A stretch of 64,000 bases of DNA from Actibacterium pelagium (GTDB taxonomy: Bacteria > Pseudomonadota > Alphaproteobacteria > Rhodobacterales > Rhodobacteraceae). The notes under the pieces are model-generated. The model was not told where the DNA came from. It was given only the letters and a program-made list of their open reading frames with translations, and made no database searches. A program made the position numbers and the translations under genes. The stretch is from positions 124,001 to 188,000 of the forward strand of contig NZ_NSBU01000004.1 of assembly GCF_002285415.1 (NCBI RefSeq), written 5' to 3'. This document shows, in pieces, positions 18,049 to 26,297 of this stretch. The stretch's first letter is position 1; every line of letters begins with the position of its first letter.

Positions 18049-18854
18049 GGTTTCACAAACTTCGCGCCGCCTGTTGCGCGCGCGCCTCCTGTTCCGAAAC
18101 CCACAGATTTTGTCGGGGTCCAGACGTCGTCACCTTCAGCCAGATTCAGCATCAGCAGGTCCAGCGACCGCACAATCGGCGTACCAAGCGCAACCTTCTG
18201 TTCATTGACATCCGACTTGGCCGACACGACCGACACGATCCGCGCCTCGCCCCCTTTGAAACTGAAAACCGGGGCACCCGAGGACCCAAAGTCGATGTCA
18301 CAGGACAGCATCAAAACACCCGGCCTGCGCGCCATGACCCGGCACTGTTCCTGCAAGGCGGGCTCTTCCGATCGGTTAAAAGCGTAGGACACCACGCCAA
18401 CCCTGTCGCCCTTGCGGGGATGCGAACCGGTGCGAAACGGAACAACCCCCGACAGGCTGATCGGGCGATCCAGCTCCAGCAGCGCCAGATCATAAGACAC
18501 CCGCTTCATGAAGGCTTCGCTGTCAAAAACATACTCAGGATGCACGACCGCCCGGCGCACCTTGCGATAGGCCCGTGCCCTGCCATCCCGCCAGCCTGCC
18601 AGAAACTCCATCTTTTCCAGCGGCTCAGGCGTTCCTGTGAACCGGTTGAACATGCAATGGGCGGCCGTCAGCACAAGATCGGCCGCGATCAGCGCACCAG
18701 TACAGAAACCAGATCCGCCGATATCCAGCCGCCCGACGGCGTCCCAATCTTTGCTTTCTTCAGCGGTCTCAAGCCGCTGCAGACGAGAATCCTCCTGCGC
18801 CGAAAGCGCGCCCGAAAGCCCGCAGATCGTCAGCAAGAGTATCACAAGCCGCAT
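18045..18854 (-). CDS. Secreted trypsin-like serine protease (upstream of a tandem pair)
   Basis: The 269-residue protein is a paralogue of the next gene. It has a signal peptide (about 1-20), H66 in LTAAHC, D122 in SYDLALLELD and S192 in FGSSGAPVF, with the same domain order and the same closing GGAKFVKP-type C terminus. Two coupled paralogues point to a duplication within the operon. Predicted periplasmic. A role in envelope proteolysis or signalling is possible but nothing in the context identifies it. Confidence 0.87.
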   Translation of the reverse strand: MRLVILLLTICGLSGALSAQEDSRLQRLETAEESKDWDAVGRLDIGGSGFCTGALIAADLVLTAAHCMFNRFTGTPEPLEKMEFLAGWRDGRARAYRKVRRAVVHPEYVFDSEAFMKRVSYDLALLELDRPISLSGVVPFRTGSHPRKGDRVGVVSYAFNRSEEPALQEQCRVMARRPGVLMLSCDIDFGSSGAPVFSFKGGEARIVSVVSAKSDVNEQKVALGTPIVRSLDLLMLNLAEGDDVWTPTKSVGFGTGGARATGGAKFVKP

Positions 18855-18895
18855 CGGTTCCTCCTACGCTGGACGATGCGGGTTTGGTCGGACCA

Positions 18896-20194
18896 TCAAT
18901 CCCCGAGGCCACGCAAAGCGGGTGGGATCGGCCCACCGGTCGCCCAGTCCAGCAACTCTACTGTATGCACTATCGGCGTTTCGGTTCCAGAGCCGATCTG
19001 CATCATGCAGCCAATATTGCCCGCCGCGATCACGTCTGGATGCTTCGCTTCTAGCGTCTTCACCTTCCGTGCCTTCAGCTGTTTGGAGATCTCGGGCTGC
19101 ATCAGATTATAGGTCCCGGCAGACCCGCAGCACAGGTGGCTATCGGCGGGTTCGACCACGGTGAACCCTGCAGATTTCAGCATGTCCTTGGGGGCCGTTT
19201 TGACCTTTTGCCCGTGCTGCAGCGAACAGGCCGCGTGATAGGCCACGGTCATGTCCTTCGGCGCCTTGGCCCCGGACATATCCAGCTTTTGCAATAGTTC
19301 AGAGATGTCCATCGCCAAGCCCGCGACCTCGGCCGCGTCCCCGGCCAAAGCGTCATTGCGGAACATGTGGCCATAGTCTTTCACGGTCGTGCCGCAGCCC
19401 GATGTGTTGATGACAATGGCATCAAGCCCGCCGTCCGCCTTCTCGGCCATCCATGCACGGATATTCGCGGCCGCCGCCGCATGGCTGTCGGACTCGCGCC
19501 CCATGTGATGGGTCAGCGCCCCGCAGCAGCCTGCGCCTTTGGCGACCACGATCTCGCAGCCCAAACGGCGCAGAAGACGGATCGTGGCATCGTTGATATC
19601 GGTGTTCAGCGCCTTTTGGGCACAGCCGGTCATCAGCGCTACTCGCATCTTAGGCGGGGTTTTCGCCTCAAAGACCTGCGGCCGGTCATTGCGACTGACC
19701 GACGGGATCTGCTTCGGCGCCATTTCCAGCATCGCGCGCAATCTGGCGTCCGGCATAAACCGCGCGAAAGGCCGCCCGATCTTGGCCCCCAAAAGCGCCA
19801 ATCGGAACCGCGTGGGATAGGGCAGTATCTTGGCCAACATCCAGCGCAACGCCCGATCCGACATCGGACGCTTGTAGTTTTGTTCGATATAGGATCGCGC
19901 ATGGTCGACCAGATGCATGTAATGCACGCCCGAGGGGCACGTCGTCATGCAAGCAAGGCAAGACAGGCAGCGGTCCACATGCTTCACCGTCTTCTCATCT
20001 GGTACACGCTCGTTTTCCAGCATGTCCTTGATCAGGTAGATACGGCCTCGGGGGCTGTCCAACTCGTCGCCCAAGACCTGATAGGTCGGGCAGGTTGCCG
20101 TGCAAAACCCGCAATGGACACAGGCCCGAAGGATCTCGTTCGAGTGGGCAATCGCCGGGTCAGTCAATTGTTCTGGGGTAAACTCTGTCCGCAT
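18896..20194 (-). CDS. glcF: Glycolate oxidase iron-sulfur subunit
   Basis: The 432-residue subunit carries electrons from the glycolate-oxidising flavoprotein to the quinone pool at the membrane. It has two ferredoxin-type 4Fe-4S motifs: C25, C28, C31, C35 (CVHCGFCTATC) and C76, C79, C82, C86 (CLSCLACMTTC). It also has two heterodisulfide-reductase-like CCG domains (GCCGALTHH and CCGSAGTY). It is the last gene of glcDEF, 2 nt after glcE. The operon lets the cell use glycolate, a phytoplankton product. Confidence 0.95.
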   Translation of the reverse strand: MRTEFTPEQLTDPAIAHSNEILRACVHCGFCTATCPTYQVLGDELDSPRGRIYLIKDMLENERVPDEKTVKHVDRCLSCLACMTTCPSGVHYMHLVDHARSYIEQNYKRPMSDRALRWMLAKILPYPTRFRLALLGAKIGRPFARFMPDARLRAMLEMAPKQIPSVSRNDRPQVFEAKTPPKMRVALMTGCAQKALNTDINDATIRLLRRLGCEIVVAKGAGCCGALTHHMGRESDSHAAAAANIRAWMAEKADGGLDAIVINTSGCGTTVKDYGHMFRNDALAGDAAEVAGLAMDISELLQKLDMSGAKAPKDMTVAYHAACSLQHGQKVKTAPKDMLKSAGFTVVEPADSHLCCGSAGTYNLMQPEISKQLKARKVKTLEAKHPDVIAAGNIGCMMQIGSGTETPIVHTVELLDWATGGPIPPALRGLGD

Positions 20195-20196
20195 GA

Positions 20197-21318
20197 TTAC
20201 CTCATCAGCCCGGGGTTCAAAATACCGCGCGGATCAAACTGCGTGCGCAGGCCTGCGCTGATCCGTGCAAGGGGTTCCGGCTCTGGCTGGAACATCGCAA
20301 TCTGCGACCGCGTAGAGGCCGCGGCGCGCACCAAGGTGGCGTGCCCTGCGATCCCCTGTAGATCGGGCCTGATATCACGGCCCTCGTCCACAAGCAGCCA
20401 GACCAGCCCGCCTGCCCAGTCATAAACCACACGCTCTGCCCCAACAGCCGCAGCCACGCGCGGTCCGTCGGACGGTTTCACCGACACGCGCCAAACATCC
20501 CCTGGTAGCCCGTGGAACGCCTCGACGTCGCGGACCCATTTCCAACCCGCTGCCGTTTTTTCCGGATCGGTCTCTATCAAGGCCTCGCCGTAATCCTTCA
20601 GCAACTCTGCCAACTGACCGGCGCGATAGGCCACGGATTGCGCGAAGCCTTCCACCCGGAACATGGTGACCGGATGTCCATCCACACCCACCGGCACATG
20701 CGCTGCCCCCGATACTTCGAACGAAGATCCAACAGCACGCGCCAAAGCGGAAATCGCCTGACTGTCGTCCAAGCCGTTCACCAGTACAACCGCCCGAGCC
20801 TCGGGCGCGGGCAACAGCTTGAAGGACACTTCGGTCAACACGCCAAGCGTGCCGAAGGACCCGGCCATCAGCTTGACCAAATCATAGCCGGTGACGTTCT
20901 TCATCACCCGCCCGCCATTCTTGATCACATCGCCTCGGCCATCGACGAAACGCACGCCGATCAGGCTGTCACGACAGGCGCCTGCCTGTATCCGTCTGGG
21001 CCCCGAAACATTGGCCGCCACGACCCCGCCAATCGTCGGTGTGCCCGTGGTCCCCAGCAATCCTCGATGGTCCATCGGCTCGAAAGGCAACCGCTGCCCT
21101 TCGGCGTCCAATGCGGCCTCGACCTCGGCCAAGGGGGTTCCGGCCTTGGCAACAAGGGTCAGGGCCCCCGGCTCATATCGTTCAATGCCCGTCAGGCCCG
21201 CCAAGCTGATATTCGGCTCGGCCACCACTCCACGGGTTCCACCGCCACAAATCTGCAACGGAGCGTCGGCGCTGGCCACCAAATCGGCCAGCTCGGTCTC
21301 GGTCTCTGGTCTTCTCAT
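20197..21318 (-). CDS. glcE: Glycolate oxidase FAD-binding subunit
   Basis: The 373-residue protein has a PCMH/FAD-binding-4 domain at its N terminus (ICGGGTRGVV, GLLGTTGTPTIGGVVAANVSGPRR) and a C-terminal region ending NPGLM, typical of the C-terminal FAD-linked oxidase motif NPGKI. It is a partner of GlcD and GlcF in glycolate dehydrogenase. It lies 28 nt after glcD and 2 nt before glcF, so they form one operon. Confidence 0.95.
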   Translation of the reverse strand: MRRPETETELADLVASADAPLQICGGGTRGVVAEPNISLAGLTGIERYEPGALTLVAKAGTPLAEVEAALDAEGQRLPFEPMDHRGLLGTTGTPTIGGVVAANVSGPRRIQAGACRDSLIGVRFVDGRGDVIKNGGRVMKNVTGYDLVKLMAGSFGTLGVLTEVSFKLLPAPEARAVVLVNGLDDSQAISALARAVGSSFEVSGAAHVPVGVDGHPVTMFRVEGFAQSVAYRAGQLAELLKDYGEALIETDPEKTAAGWKWVRDVEAFHGLPGDVWRVSVKPSDGPRVAAAVGAERVVYDWAGGLVWLLVDEGRDIRPDLQGIAGHATLVRAAASTRSQIAMFQPEPEPLARISAGLRTQFDPRGILNPGLMR

Positions 21319-21346
21319 CTTTATCTTTCGGAAAAGGGGCTGGCCC

Positions 21347-22777
21347 CTAGCTCCGGCGCTCCTTTGTTGCGTCCAGAGGGAATACTTTCGACGGGTTCAA
21401 AAGCCACTTGGGGTCGAACACGTCCTTCACCCGCAGCTGCGCTTCGAGATCCACCTCAGCGTACTGCACATTCATCAGGTCCCGCTTTTCGATCCCGACA
21501 CCGTGTTCGCCGGTCAGGCAACCGCCGACCTCGACGCATAGTTTCAGAATTTCGGCACCGAATTTTTCGCAAATTTCCAGATCGCCGGGCTTGTTGGCAT
21601 CATACAGGATCAGGGGGTGCATGTTGCCGTCACCCGCATGAAAGACATTACCCACCAACAGGCCGAACTCTTCTGACATCTCACCGATCCGGCGCAGCAC
21701 ATAGGGCAGTTCGGACACCGGGATGGTCCCATCCAGACACATGTAATCGTTGATCCGACCCATCGCGCCAAAGGCAGATTTGCGCCCCAGCCAAATCCTT
21801 GCGCTTTCATCAGCGGAGGTACTTTCGCGCAACTCGACCGGGTTGTGCTGGCGCGCGATTTCCAGGATCAGCTCAAGCTGTTCGTTGATCTCGGCGTCTG
21901 ATCCTTCGACCTCGACAATCAACAGCGACTCGCAATCGGGGTAGCCCGCGCCAACAAAGGCTTCTGTTGCGCGGATGACCGGGCGGTCCATGAACTCGAT
22001 CGCTACGGGCAAAACACCCGCTTTGATAATGTCGCTGACGCATTGGCCTGCGACCTCGTTGCTGTCGAACGCCATCAGAACGGGGCGTGCGCCTTCGGGT
22101 TTGCGCAGGATGCGTAGTGTGGCTTCGGTCACGACGCCCAGCTGCCCTTCGGATCCGCAGATCAGTCCCAGTAGGTCCAGACCACCGGCATCCAGATGCG
22201 CCCCGCCGATCTCGACCACAGAGCCATCCATCATCACCATGGTCACGCCCATCAGGTTGTTGGTCGTCACCCCGTATTTCAGACAATGCGCCCCGCCAGA
22301 GTTCATCGCGATATTGCCCGCAATCGCGCAGGCCAGTTGCGACGAGGGATCGGGCGCATAGAAGAAATCATTCTCTTCAACAGCGCCACTGACGCTTAGG
22401 TTGGTACGGCCCGTCTGCACCCGGATAAACCGGTTGTCATAGTCGACCTCCAGCACCTCGTTCATTCGCGCCACACCAAGGATCACGCTGTCAGCGGTCG
22501 GCAGCGCGCCCCCCGCCAGCGACGTTCCCGCCCCGCGCGGCACCACCGGAACATCTTCGTCATGGCAGATCTTCAGCACCGCTGCGACTTCTTCGGTCGA
22601 GCTGGGCAGCACGGCACAAAGTGGCGGGCACTTATAGGCGGTCAGCGCGTCGCATTCATAGGCGCGGGTTTCGGCCGGGTCGTGGATCACGGCATCTTCG
22701 GGCAGAACACCGCGCAGGCGGTCCACCAAACGTGCTTTCTTCGACATGACCCGGGCGTCCGGGACGGGCATTTCCAT
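21347..22777 (-). CDS. glcD: Glycolate oxidase subunit GlcD
   Basis: The catalytic flavoprotein subunit oxidises glycolate to glyoxylate. The 476 residues include the FAD-binding PRGAGTSLAGGALP segment, the NSGGAHCLKYG motif, HAGDGNMHP near the active site and a closing ECLTGEHGVG/NPSKVFP-type C terminus (here GGCLTGEHGVGIEK). The start at MEMPVP has a strong GGAGGAG SD; later ATGs (M3, M11) are less well placed. It is the first gene of glcDEF and divergent from a DUF599 gene across 80 nt. Confidence 0.95.
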   Translation of the reverse strand: MEMPVPDARVMSKKARLVDRLRGVLPEDAVIHDPAETRAYECDALTAYKCPPLCAVLPSSTEEVAAVLKICHDEDVPVVPRGAGTSLAGGALPTADSVILGVARMNEVLEVDYDNRFIRVQTGRTNLSVSGAVEENDFFYAPDPSSQLACAIAGNIAMNSGGAHCLKYGVTTNNLMGVTMVMMDGSVVEIGGAHLDAGGLDLLGLICGSEGQLGVVTEATLRILRKPEGARPVLMAFDSNEVAGQCVSDIIKAGVLPVAIEFMDRPVIRATEAFVGAGYPDCESLLIVEVEGSDAEINEQLELILEIARQHNPVELRESTSADESARIWLGRKSAFGAMGRINDYMCLDGTIPVSELPYVLRRIGEMSEEFGLLVGNVFHAGDGNMHPLILYDANKPGDLEICEKFGAEILKLCVEVGGCLTGEHGVGIEKRDLMNVQYAEVDLEAQLRVKDVFDPKWLLNPSKVFPLDATKERRS

Positions 22778-22857
22778 GAGGCTCCTCCAATTTCGCAGAA
22801 TCCTATTCCGTTTTTGGCAGATGACAAGCGTCCCCTACCAGCTATAGATTCGATCTC

Positions 22858-23574
22858 ATGGAACTTTTGGACCACCTTCAGCACTTCTCGCTGCTTGACG
22901 CCTTCGCCGTCGCCTTCCTGCTGATCAGCTGGTGGTTGATGAGCCTGAAGATAGAACTGCCGAACGGCGCCAAACCGTCGGTGTCGATCCTGATGGAGGA
23001 CTATCGCCGGGTGTGGATGCGCAACCACGTCACCCGCAACCCAAGGGTGCTGGATGCAATCATCATCGGGAACCTGCGCGCGGGCACAACCTTCTTTGCC
23101 TCGGGCTGCATGATTGCCATCGGTGGTGTTCTGGCCCTGATCGGTAATACCGAACGTCTGATGGTGGTCGCCCGTGACCTGTCTTTGGACCAGTCGCCAA
23201 AAATCATTTGGGAACTGAAGCTCATTTTCCTGATGCTTCTGTTGGCGCATACCTTCCTGAAGTTCGTCTGGTCGCACCGCCTGTTCGGGTATACCTCGGT
23301 CCTGATCGGCGCGATCCCGAACGACGAGAATGATCCCACGGCCTACCAGCGGGCAGATCAGGCTGGCGTGATCATCAACAACGCCTCGCGCCACTTCAAC
23401 CGGGGGCAGCGGTCGATCTATTTCACCCTTGCTACATTGGCCTGGCTGCTAGGGGCCATTCCCTTGTTTCTGGCCACACTGACAACATTGGCCGTGATCT
23501 GGCGCCGTGAGTTTGCCTCAACCTCGCGCAGCCTGCTGCTGTCCGGCAAGGAAATACCGGGCACAGAGATGTGA
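22858..23574 (+). CDS. DUF599 family membrane protein
   Basis: The 238-residue protein matches DUF599 in plan: a short N-terminal helix (about 12-30), a conserved RRVWM..MVTRNPRVLDA-type stretch (here YRRVWMRNHVTRNPRVLDA), a helix at about 80-100, one near 121-143 and a final pair from about 190 to 215. RAGTTFFASG (75-84) is another conserved DUF599 segment. Inner membrane; function unknown. It is divergent from glcD and followed 49 nt later by a small exported protein. Confidence 0.85.
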   Translation: MELLDHLQHFSLLDAFAVAFLLISWWLMSLKIELPNGAKPSVSILMEDYRRVWMRNHVTRNPRVLDAIIIGNLRAGTTFFASGCMIAIGGVLALIGNTERLMVVARDLSLDQSPKIIWELKLIFLMLLLAHTFLKFVWSHRLFGYTSVLIGAIPNDENDPTAYQRADQAGVIINNASRHFNRGQRSIYFTLATLAWLLGAIPLFLATLTTLAVIWRREFASTSRSLLLSGKEIPGTEM

Positions 23575-23623
23575 ACTGACCCCCCCCTGTTTTCTGTCAC
23601 ACTGGCCGGCGAAAGGATCCCTT

Positions 23624-23977
23624 ATGCGCCTGCCCCTGATCGCCCTGTTGCTTAGCAGTCAAACTGCACTGGCCGACCCGGCCGAGATTGTCGAAGCATC
23701 CGCCAAGGCCCAAGGGTCTGGCGATTGGAACATTTCCGTTACCCTGCGCCACCCCGACACTGGCTGGGACCACTACGCCGACGGGTGGGAGGTTCTGTCG
23801 CCCGACGGAACCCGACTTGGTTTTCGCGAGTTGCTGCATCCACATGTGAACGAACAACCTTTCAAAAGATCGCTTGGCGGCGTCACCATTCCCGCAGGTC
23901 TGGACCACGTCCTGATCCGCGCGAAGTGTTCGGTAGATGGATGGGGCAAAGATTTGTTTCGGCTTGATTTGCCATAG
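23624..23977 (+). CDS. Small exported protein of unknown function
   Basis: The 117-residue product starts at MRLPLIALLL with a clear signal peptide ending near ALADP (residue 18). The mature part reads as a beta-rich domain (GDWNISVTLRHPDTGWDHYADGWEV). GAAAGGA lies 8 nt upstream of this ATG, which decides the start. The frame is open further upstream but is inside DUF599 coding sequence. Not recognised beyond being periplasmic; one Cys near the C terminus. Confidence 0.78.
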   Translation: MRLPLIALLLSSQTALADPAEIVEASAKAQGSGDWNISVTLRHPDTGWDHYADGWEVLSPDGTRLGFRELLHPHVNEQPFKRSLGGVTIPAGLDHVLIRAKCSVDGWGKDLFRLDLP

Positions 23978-24053
23978 CCAATGAACAGCGAACCAAACAC
24001 AGACGAGGCCCCAAAGGGGCCCCATCCATGGTGATTGTTCTTTCGTATGCGCC

Positions 24054-24485
24054 TTAGCGCTCGAACCCACCAACCTGATCATAGAAATTCGCTCCGAAGC
24101 CAGCCAGCCCCTCGCGAACGCCACCTTCCGCCGGGCCATAAACCTGAAGCCCGGTCGGTGACAAAATCGCCAGAAAACGTTCCGCGAAATTTGCCCCGAA
24201 GCTGGCAAGGTGGATACCAGCATCTTCGTTCGTTTCGTAGCGTTCGTTGATGTGAATGACGTTACCGGACCGGTGCCACTCGTAAGATTTGGCACCCGCT
24301 TCTGCCTTGGTCGCTTCGACCATTTCAGCCATCAGCGCGTTGAACGCGTCATCTTTGCCTTCGGCCAATTCAAGGGTCAGTGTCCATGCGATATCGTCGG
24401 TGGCTTCGGCCATTGCGGTGGTTGTCATGAGTCCTCCAATCAGCAGCCCTGCTGCCATTGCTGTTTTGATTGATTGCTTAATCAT
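24054..24485 (-). CDS. Exported ABM-fold (quinol monooxygenase-like) protein
   Basis: The 143-residue protein has a signal peptide (about 1-26, TTTAMAEA) and an ABM-like dimeric ferredoxin-fold domain: TLTLELAEGKDDAFNALMAEM, AGAKSYEWHRSG and NERYETNEDAGIHL. The fold is used by small monooxygenases and stress proteins, but a periplasmic version with no cofactor motif may only bind a ligand. AAGGA before the ATG supports the start. It follows the HD/LuxR gene by 111 nt on the same strand, and a 9-mer 76 nt upstream of its start is repeated upstream of that regulator. Confidence 0.75.
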   Translation of the reverse strand: MIKQSIKTAMAAGLLIGGLMTTTAMAEATDDIAWTLTLELAEGKDDAFNALMAEMVEATKAEAGAKSYEWHRSGNVIHINERYETNEDAGIHLASFGANFAERFLAILSPTGLQVYGPAEGGVREGLAGFGANFYDQVGGFER

Positions 24486-24560
24486 CTCGTTGTCCTTCGT
24501 TCGTCCGGCAGCTTGATTGTCGCCGTTGAAATCAGGATGCAGCAGTGGAAGGTCCCCATG

Positions 24561-24569
24561 TATCGGGAG
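24561..24569 (-). promoter_or_regulatory. Shared 9-mer CTCCCGATA upstream of the ABM-fold gene
   Basis: On the minus strand this 9-mer ends 76 nt before the ATG. The same 9-mer lies 73 nt before the ATG of the HD/LuxR regulator gene. The surrounding GGGTATT and AATACTCCC form an imperfect inverted repeat. A binding site for the LuxR-type domain encoded next door is a possibility only. Confidence 0.3.
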
Positions 24570-24596
24570 TATTCCCTATTTTTTTCACGAAATACC

Positions 24597-26180
24597 CTAG
24601 TCCATCACGATGCCATGCTCTAGCGCGAGCAAGGCCAAGGCAGGTCGGGCGCGAACATCCGTTTTATTATAGATGCTTTGAATGTGATGATCCGCGGTCT
24701 TGGGCGAAATCCCCAGCGCCTCTGCGATCTCGGCGGTGGTTTCACTTTTCGCAAGCCGCGACAGAACCTGCGCCTCGCGGCGGGTCAGCCCAAAGGGATA
24801 CGCGGCTTTGGCGTCACTGACCTTATGACCAGCGGCCTGCAACACGCTTGAAACGGCGACTGCTGGAAAGACCTTCTCGCGCGCGGTGGCATTCAGCGCA
24901 TTCGCAGCTTGATCCGCGCTTAACGCAGGGCGGTTTGGCATACCGTGTGTGAGTTCATCGTATTCATTGGCGACCGCTAGAATATTTGACGCCAGATCGG
25001 ACAGTCTGATCCCTCTGTGATACCCGGACCCGTCTGCCCTCTCTTGCACAGAGGCCGCCACGCTTACCCATTTCGAGAACGGATCGCCGTGCGACAGGTA
25101 GAACTGCGTCTGGTAGGTGTGACGCTCCATCTCCAGCCGTTCCGAGACCGCCAGTTCTGTTTCTTTGTACCAAATCCTGTTGCTGATCGCGCATTTTCCG
25201 ATGTCGTGGACCAAGGCCGCAAGCCTTAGGTTCTCGATATCGCCTTTAGACAGTTTGGCCACCTTGCCAGCCTGCGCCGCCAAGCTTGAAACCCTGCGCG
25301 AATGGCTTCGGAAACACACTGCTTTGTGGTCCGTCATATCCGCTGCAATTTCAGCCAATGTCTCGCGGCAAGTTGGCGTCATCAAGATGCGATCGCCGGG
25401 TTCTGCCGCGATGAAGTTTTCGAACTCGGGCGTCTTGCTGGCGACTTCAAAAATATCGTCGGCAAATTCCAAGAACTTGGCGCCAAGGTTTGGATCAATC
25501 TCGTGGCCAAGCTTCGCTGCAATCACTTCTTTCGCTTGGGTGGCGTTGTATAACCGCCGGACAAGCTCGGCCATTTCGGTGATCCGGTGCAGCCGTTGCA
25601 GATATGGCAGCGACTCACCGCCATAGGGCAGAACCTTGCTATCCCAACGGCCATAATAAAACGGGATGCTTTCCAGAACGGCCTGCGAAATCGGCAGCCT
25701 TTTCGCCAACAGGTAAGACTGGCGGCAATGCGCTGCAGTAAAGTCAGGTGCCGCTAGCGGGATCATGTCGCAGATGCTTTCAAAGGCGGCGTCGCGGTCC
25801 TCGCTGGGGGCGTCTAGGGCAATGAATTGCGCCAAGTGCTTTTTCAGATCCGCACGGTCAGCCCAATCACCCAGCATAGTCGCGACGGCAAAGCCCTGAT
25901 CGTCTCCGATCGACATCATTCCTGTTTCATGACTGGTAATGGTACATCCGATGAAGCGGACCAAAGCAATATAGTAGGCATCTTTTTGCGTCGCGACGTC
26001 GTCGCCAAGCCGCCTAGAGAACTCTGCCGCGACAATCGCGGCGGTCAGACCAGAGCCCTGCGGCCGTCCCGTTGCGGCGTCTGCGGCCAACGCTAAAACA
26101 CCCAAACCTTCTGCAATACCGGTCTTCGTGCCACTTCCCAGAAGGGCAGCGCCTATGCTGGCTAGGTTTAGACTTTTCAT
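24597..26180 (-). CDS. HD-GYP-like phosphohydrolase fused to a LuxR-type DNA-binding domain
   Basis: The 527-residue protein has an N-terminal alpha-helical region with no clear family (1-270), an HD domain with SHSRRV, VHDIGK (about 325) and HTYQTQ, a GSGYHRG segment in place of the HD-GYP motif DGxGYP, and EYDELTHGMPNRP, the region after the GYP in HD-GYP enzymes. The last 60 residues are a GerE/LuxR helix-turn-helix (LTRREAQVLSRLA... ISPKTADHHIQSIY). HD-GYP proteins hydrolyse c-di-GMP; whether this degenerate one does is unknown. The start at MKSLNL is chosen because GGGGGA lies upstream; an in-frame ATG at 26207 has no SD. Confidence 0.85.
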   Translation of the reverse strand: MKSLNLASIGAALLGSGTKTGIAEGLGVLALAADAATGRPQGSGLTAAIVAAEFSRRLGDDVATQKDAYYIALVRFIGCTITSHETGMMSIGDDQGFAVATMLGDWADRADLKKHLAQFIALDAPSEDRDAAFESICDMIPLAAPDFTAAHCRQSYLLAKRLPISQAVLESIPFYYGRWDSKVLPYGGESLPYLQRLHRITEMAELVRRLYNATQAKEVIAAKLGHEIDPNLGAKFLEFADDIFEVASKTPEFENFIAAEPGDRILMTPTCRETLAEIAADMTDHKAVCFRSHSRRVSSLAAQAGKVAKLSKGDIENLRLAALVHDIGKCAISNRIWYKETELAVSERLEMERHTYQTQFYLSHGDPFSKWVSVAASVQERADGSGYHRGIRLSDLASNILAVANEYDELTHGMPNRPALSADQAANALNATAREKVFPAVAVSSVLQAAGHKVSDAKAAYPFGLTRREAQVLSRLAKSETTAEIAEALGISPKTADHHIQSIYNKTDVRARPALALLALEHGIVMD

Positions 26181-26252
26181 AATGATCCCCCGGCTTTTTC
26201 GATCCATAGAACCGAAGAAGTGCGGAAAAGTATATGAAAATCAGGGCTGTAC

Positions 26253-26261
26253 TATCGGGAG
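26253..26261 (-). promoter_or_regulatory. Shared 9-mer CTCCCGATA upstream of the HD/LuxR gene
   Basis: It lies 73 nt before the ATG on the minus strand, matching the site 76 nt upstream of the following ABM-fold gene. The same sequence, orientation and spacing in front of the only two genes in this block suggest a shared promoter element or autoregulatory site. Nine bases are few and chance is not excluded. Confidence 0.3.
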
Positions 26262-26297
26262 GGCGACAAACCAACTTGGCCTGAAGACCCAATGCGG

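Noticed and set aside
24470-24490. TTGATTG..AATCAT as a third FNR box
   Set aside because: The spacing is wrong for TTGAT-N4-ATCAA and it overlaps the first codons of the ABM-fold gene.
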